Source: Spirochaetaceae bacterium | Lineage (GTDB): Bacteria > Spirochaetota > Spirochaetia > SZUA-6 > Fen-1364 | Direction of reading: 5' to 3' | DNA length: 9,669 nt | Assembly (NCBI GenBank): GCA_003141795.1 | Contig: PLNO01000232.1 | Coordinates: 3,287 to 12,955 of the forward strand | Shown: positions 7,016 through 9,669 of the stretch, piece by piece | Layout: every line of letters starts with the position of its first letter | How positions within the stretch are numbered: position 1 is the stretch's first letter | Program-made: the position numbers and the translations under genes | Notes under the pieces: model-generated | Database searches by the model: none | What the model was told of the DNA's origin: nothing | What the model saw: the letters and a program-made list of their open reading frames with translations, nothing else

Positions 7016-7040
7016 TCCCTGACACGTACAGGGTTGACAG
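7009..7040. repeat. Imperfect inverted repeat across the -35 box
   Basis: CTGTCAA-T-CCCTG (7009-7021) is matched by CAGGG-TTGACAG (7029-7040). Twelve base pairs form with one extra T in the left arm and a 7-base centre. The left arm contains the minus-strand -35 box and the right arm holds a mirror TTGACA (7034-7039) on the plus strand. No plus-strand -10 box is found at the right distance. It may be a second regulator site, or a mirror -35 kept by chance. Confidence 0.5.
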
Positions 7041-7244
7041 GATCGAATATCGGTCGCATGCGGTGCGGCACATCCTGGCACGGGAGCCAGAGCGGAGGAA
7101 GATGGTGCGCAGAATCGACAGTAGATCCTCGAGACCAACGGTGGTTCACTTGATGAGTGTCGGTGCAAATGAGAATCTGGTGTCGGGGCGTAAACACGGC
7201 GGGGGGGCCGGATCTGATGTGGACCGAGACGAGAGGGGGCAATC

Positions 7245-8279
7245 ATGAGGGCCTGGGTTCTGCACGGCGCTCGCGATATCCGGCTTGAAAACCGTCAGCG
7301 GCCGACTGCCGCGGAGAGCTCCGTGGTCGTTCGCGTCGCGCGGGCCGGCATATGCGGCTCGGACATACACTACTTTCAGGAAGGCCGCGTCGGCAGCTTC
7401 GTGCTCAAAACCCCTTTCGTGCTCGGCCACGAGTTCGCAGGCGAAGTGGTGGAAACCGGTCCGGGGGTCAGCTCGTTGTCGAAGGGGGACCGCGTCGTCG
7501 TCGACCCCACCATCCCCTGCAGGGTCTGCCCACAATGCCGCCAGGGCCGGTCGAACCTGTGCGTGAGCATGCGCGTGTTCGGTTCAGCCGCGAGCGTACC
7601 CCACCTGGACGGGGGCTTCCAGGAATACGTCGTCTCTCCCGCCTCCTGCTGTCATCGCCTCCCCGAATCGATCGACTATGCCGTGGGCGCGCTCGTGGAA
7701 CCTCTTGCCGTGGCAGCACACGCGGTTGCCCGCTCCGGAGGGGTGGCAGGTCTGCGCGTGCTGATCACCGGCGCCGGGGCCATCGGACAGACCGTGCTGT
7801 CCGTCGCCCGCGCCATGGGGGCGCCGCGGATTGCCGTCACCGATCCCGATTCGTTCGCACGGCGCTTCGCGCTCGAGCACGGAGCGGACCAGGCGATCGA
7901 CCCGTCAACGCCGGACGCTGAAGCCCGTCTTTCGGAGCTCGCGCCGCACGGTTTCGATCGTGTTTTCGAAACGTCAGGCTCACCGCACGCGCTTCGGCTG
8001 GCGATTCAAGCCTGTAATCGCGGCGCTACGCTCGTGCAGATCGGGACCTTGCCCATAGATGCTCCAGTACCGACCAATCTGATCATGACCAAGGAGCTCG
8101 CATACCTTGGCTCCTTCCGCTACGCCAATGTCTTCGACCAGGTATTGGATTTGATCGAAGGAAAGAGGATCTCCGTCGACCACTTGGTGACACACGTCTT
8201 TGCGCTGGACGAATTGCCGGCTGGCCTTGAGACCGCCATACGTAAAGGCAACTCGATCAAGGTGCAGATCAGCCCGTAG
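7245..8279 (+). CDS. idnD: Zinc-dependent medium-chain dehydrogenase, L-idonate 5-dehydrogenase-like
   Basis: The 344-residue cytoplasmic enzyme belongs to the Zn-containing MDR family. Catalytic zinc ligands are Cys37, His62 and Glu63, with Glu152 in VEPLAV. The structural zinc lobe has Cys92, Cys95, Cys98 and Cys106. The Rossmann loop is GAGAIG (176-181), and Asp200 after the second strand suggests NAD rather than NADP. The segments GICGSDIHYFQEGRVGSF (35-52) and MRVFGSAASVPHLDGGF (109-125) closely recall E. coli IdnD as I remember it (GGICGSDLHYYQEGKVGNF and MRFFGSAMYFPHVDGGF). IdnD oxidises L-idonate to 5-keto-gluconate. A sorbitol or other polyol dehydrogenase remains possible. GAGGGGG five bases before ATG supports the start. 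It is transcribed away from the transport operon and may share its control region, so it probably acts on the imported compound or a product of it. Confidence 0.85.
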   Translation: MRAWVLHGARDIRLENRQRPTAAESSVVVRVARAGICGSDIHYFQEGRVGSFVLKTPFVLGHEFAGEVVETGPGVSSLSKGDRVVVDPTIPCRVCPQCRQGRSNLCVSMRVFGSAASVPHLDGGFQEYVVSPASCCHRLPESIDYAVGALVEPLAVAAHAVARSGGVAGLRVLITGAGAIGQTVLSVARAMGAPRIAVTDPDSFARRFALEHGADQAIDPSTPDAEARLSELAPHGFDRVFETSGSPHALRLAIQACNRGATLVQIGTLPIDAPVPTNLIMTKELAYLGSFRYANVFDQVLDLIEGKRISVDHLVTHVFALDELPAGLETAIRKGNSIKVQISP

Positions 8280-8391
8280 CGCCGATCCGACGATACGGAA
8301 CCCATGGGCATTCGTGGTCCTTGAGCCGACTTTGGAGTCGTTGAGGGCCCTGCGCGGGCAACACTATGCGGCGCAATTCTCGCGGGTTTCG

Positions 8392-8421
8392 TTGAAAACA
8401 GATCCTCATTTGGTTTACTAT
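8392..8421 (+). promoter_or_regulatory. Possible promoter of the lipoprotein gene
   Basis: TTGAAA (8392-8397, five of six matches) is followed after 18 bases by TACTAT (8416-8421, four of six matches). This lies in an AT-rich patch just before the ribosome-binding site of the gene at 8444. It would give the lipoprotein gene its own transcription, separate from the dehydrogenase. The match is modest, and the implied leader would be only about 15 bases. Confidence 0.4.
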
Positions 8422-8443
8422 TGTACTCTGCCAGGAGGCCCCG

Positions 8444-9669
8444 ATGACGCGGACTTTCCGGGCCGGACTCGCTGCCGGCCTTCTGCTTGCCCTTGCTGCC
8501 TGCACCGCGAGCCCGCCGCAGGCCGTGCGACCCGCCCCCTGGGGACGGGTGCCCGTCGTGCTCGCGTCCCTCACCACGAGCGCCCCCGATCCGAACAGCA
8601 CGGATTTCACCGTTGCGGAGGTCGGACCTTCAGGCACGGTCCCACACGAGAACCTCGACGGAGGGATCTGGGTGCTTTTCTCGAAACCCGTCGTCCCCCT
8701 GAAGGCGCTTGCCGCGCCGGCACGCTCGTCCAGCGCACTCTCCCTCTCACCGCGAATCGACGGCGTATACCGCTGGTACGGATCGCGCCTTCTCGCCTTC
8801 GAGCCCACCTCCGCCCTGGCCCCGGCAACCGAGTACACCTTCGCGGTGAGCGGATCGCTGCGCTCGCTGGACGGCTCTCCGCTCGTCGGTGACACCAGTT
8901 TCACCTTCCGCACCGAGCCGCTCGAGATCGTCTCCGTCACGCCCTCGGGGCATGACGTGGTCCCCGAAGCAACGAAAGAGATCGTCGTCACGTTCAATTT
9001 CCCCGTCGACCTGAGGACGGTTCTCCCCTTCATCCGCCTGGAGGCGAACGGGACCCCGGTACCTTTCAAAGCGGGCCGTCCGGCGATCACCGACCGGGCG
9101 CAGCTCGGTCCGTACGAGAACACCGACCGCTTCATCTCCTTGACACCCGGCAAGGAGCTGCCGCGCGACGCCGACATCGTCGTGCGCGTTCTACCCGGTG
9201 CGAAGCCGCGACCGGAGAACTACGGAATCGACCAGGAGATCTCCGAGTCTTTCCATACCCTCCTCCCCCTGCAGTTGGAGACCGCGGACGTGAGCATGGA
9301 CAGGTCGGGCATCACGGCGGAGATGCAGTTCAACCATCCGCTGAAGGAAGACTCTGTCCAAAACGGAATCTCACTCGCCATGCCCGGCTGGGACGCGGGG
9401 AAAAACCTTGAGGTGGCCGGCTCGTGGGTGTTCCTCCACCGCGTGCCCGCGGATTTCGAGTCCTCGTTCTCCGTGGACGTCCTCCCCGGCCTCACCGACA
9501 CCTACGGGCAGTCCCTGGGCGCCAGGCGCACGGTGGGCTTCGAGGTGAGCGCGGCGCCTCCGTACGTCGACTTCCGCGCCACGGGACAACGGATCCTCGA
9601 ATCGCAATTCCCCCCGCGCGTTGCCGTGGAGATGCAGAACGTCGATTCCGGGGAGTACGTGATGGGAAG
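8444..9669 (+). CDS. Lipoprotein with Ig-like domains, probable alpha-2-macroglobulin-type protein, N-terminal part, runs off the right edge
   Basis: The frame is open from ATG at 8444 to the end of the window (408 full codons), with AGGAGG five bases upstream. The first 20 residues are a lipoprotein signal peptide (MTRTFRAGLAAGLLLALAAC). The lipobox is LAAC, giving a lipidated Cys20 followed by a Pro-rich spacer. At least three beta-rich Ig-like segments follow: about 65-157 (with YRWYGSRLLAFEPTSALAPATEYTFAVSG), 160-273 (VTPSGHDVVPEATKEIVVTFNFPVD and a closing SFHT) and 275-370. This arrangement fits the N-terminal region of bacterial alpha-2-macroglobulin (YfhM-like) proteins, which often exceed 1500 residues. 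The thioester motif that would prove it lies outside. A general SbsA-type Ig-repeat surface lipoprotein is the alternative. It seems unrelated to the sugar operon. Confidence 0.85.
   Translation, partial: MTRTFRAGLAAGLLLALAACTASPPQAVRPAPWGRVPVVLASLTTSAPDPNSTDFTVAEVGPSGTVPHENLDGGIWVLFSKPVVPLKALAAPARSSSALSLSPRIDGVYRWYGSRLLAFEPTSALAPATEYTFAVSGSLRSLDGSPLVGDTSFTFRTEPLEIVSVTPSGHDVVPEATKEIVVTFNFPVDLRTVLPFIRLEANGTPVPFKAGRPAITDRAQLGPYENTDRFISLTPGKELPRDADIVVRVLPGAKPRPENYGIDQEISESFHTLLPLQLETADVSMDRSGITAEMQFNHPLKEDSVQNGISLAMPGWDAGKNLEVAGSWVFLHRVPADFESSFSVDVLPGLTDTYGQSLGARRTVGFEVSAAPPYVDFRATGQRILESQFPPRVAVEMQNVDSGEYVMG

Larger units (their letters stand above)
6876..7244. other. Divergent intergenic control region (no gene seen)
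   Basis: This 369-base gap separates the minus-strand transport operon from the plus-strand dehydrogenase gene. It holds the binding-protein ribosome-binding site (GGAGG at 6887-6883), a leader of about 105 bases, the 18-base palindrome, the minus-strand promoter and the dyad at 7009-7040. The part from 7041 to 7244 has no convincing structure beyond a run of seven G (7201-7207) and the dehydrogenase ribosome-binding site (7234-7239). Short open frames on both strands here lack ribosome-binding sites and look like chance. Confidence 0.7.

Noticed and set aside
7034..7176. Promoter for the dehydrogenase gene
   Set aside because: TTGACA at 7034-7039 lacks a -10 box at 15-19 bases, and TTGATG (7150-7155) with GAGAAT (7171-7176) has only a 15-base spacer. 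A -10-like TATATC inside the palindrome (6968-6973) with TTGATC 18 bases before it is also weak. None was good enough to call.
7063..7248. Small plus-strand open frame in the control region
   Set aside because: It has no ribosome-binding site, no recognisable sequence, and its end overlaps the dehydrogenase start out of frame.
8327..8340. Terminator after the dehydrogenase
   Set aside because: CGACT-TTGG-AGTCG forms only five base pairs and is followed by TTGAGGG rather than a T-run.
8269..9177. Minus-strand open frame of 302 codons
   Set aside because: It is antisense to the lipoprotein frame. The plus-strand frame has a strong ribosome-binding site, a lipobox and no stop, so it is preferred.

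Overview
The window is GC-rich, gene-dense bacterial DNA. The best guess is a free-living spirochaete or a relative. This rests on the composition of the binding-protein leader (an Ala-rich region with AAGNAEAG after the hydrophobic core), the mix of RbsB-type sugar ABC transporter with catabolic genes, and a large lipoprotein with repeated Ig-like folds. Without a database search the taxonomic call is only moderately supported.

Layout. Six genes on the minus strand (about 6875 down to 1) form one likely operon. In transcription order they are: a periplasmic sugar-type substrate-binding protein (6875-5841); an 824-residue protein joining two ABC ATPase domains to a membrane permease domain (5716-3242); a second, separate permease (3245-2295); a GntR/FCD-type regulator (2219-1575); an amidohydrolase of the TIM-barrel type (1536-583); and the N-terminal part of a uroporphyrinogen-decarboxylase-like protein (586 to the left edge). 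Two junctions (3245/3242 and 586/583) are 4-base ATGA overlaps, so translation is probably coupled. A strong hairpin lies just after the binding-protein gene, as is common where that protein must be made in excess over the membrane parts.

The control region lies in the 369-base gap 6876-7244. It holds a near-consensus minus-strand sigma70 promoter (TTGACA, 17 bases, TATAGT). A perfect 18-base palindrome covers roughly +2 to +19 of the predicted transcript, and a second imperfect dyad spans the -35 box. The palindrome is the natural candidate operator for the GntR/FCD regulator encoded in the operon.

Divergent from the operon, on the plus strand, is a zinc-dependent dehydrogenase closely resembling L-idonate 5-dehydrogenase (7245-8279). 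Together the genes suggest uptake of a sugar, sugar acid or polyol, possibly lactonised or methylated, and its oxidation. The substrate is not determined by the sequence. After a 164-base gap with its own weak promoter, an unrelated gene begins (8444 to the right edge): a lipoprotein with Ig-like domains, probably the start of a bacterial alpha-2-macroglobulin-type protein.

The most interesting points are the ATPase-ATPase-permease fusion with one intact and one strongly degenerate ATP site, the promoter/palindrome arrangement, and the unusual catabolic gene combination. I saw no tRNA, rRNA, CRISPR array, insertion sequence or integrase.
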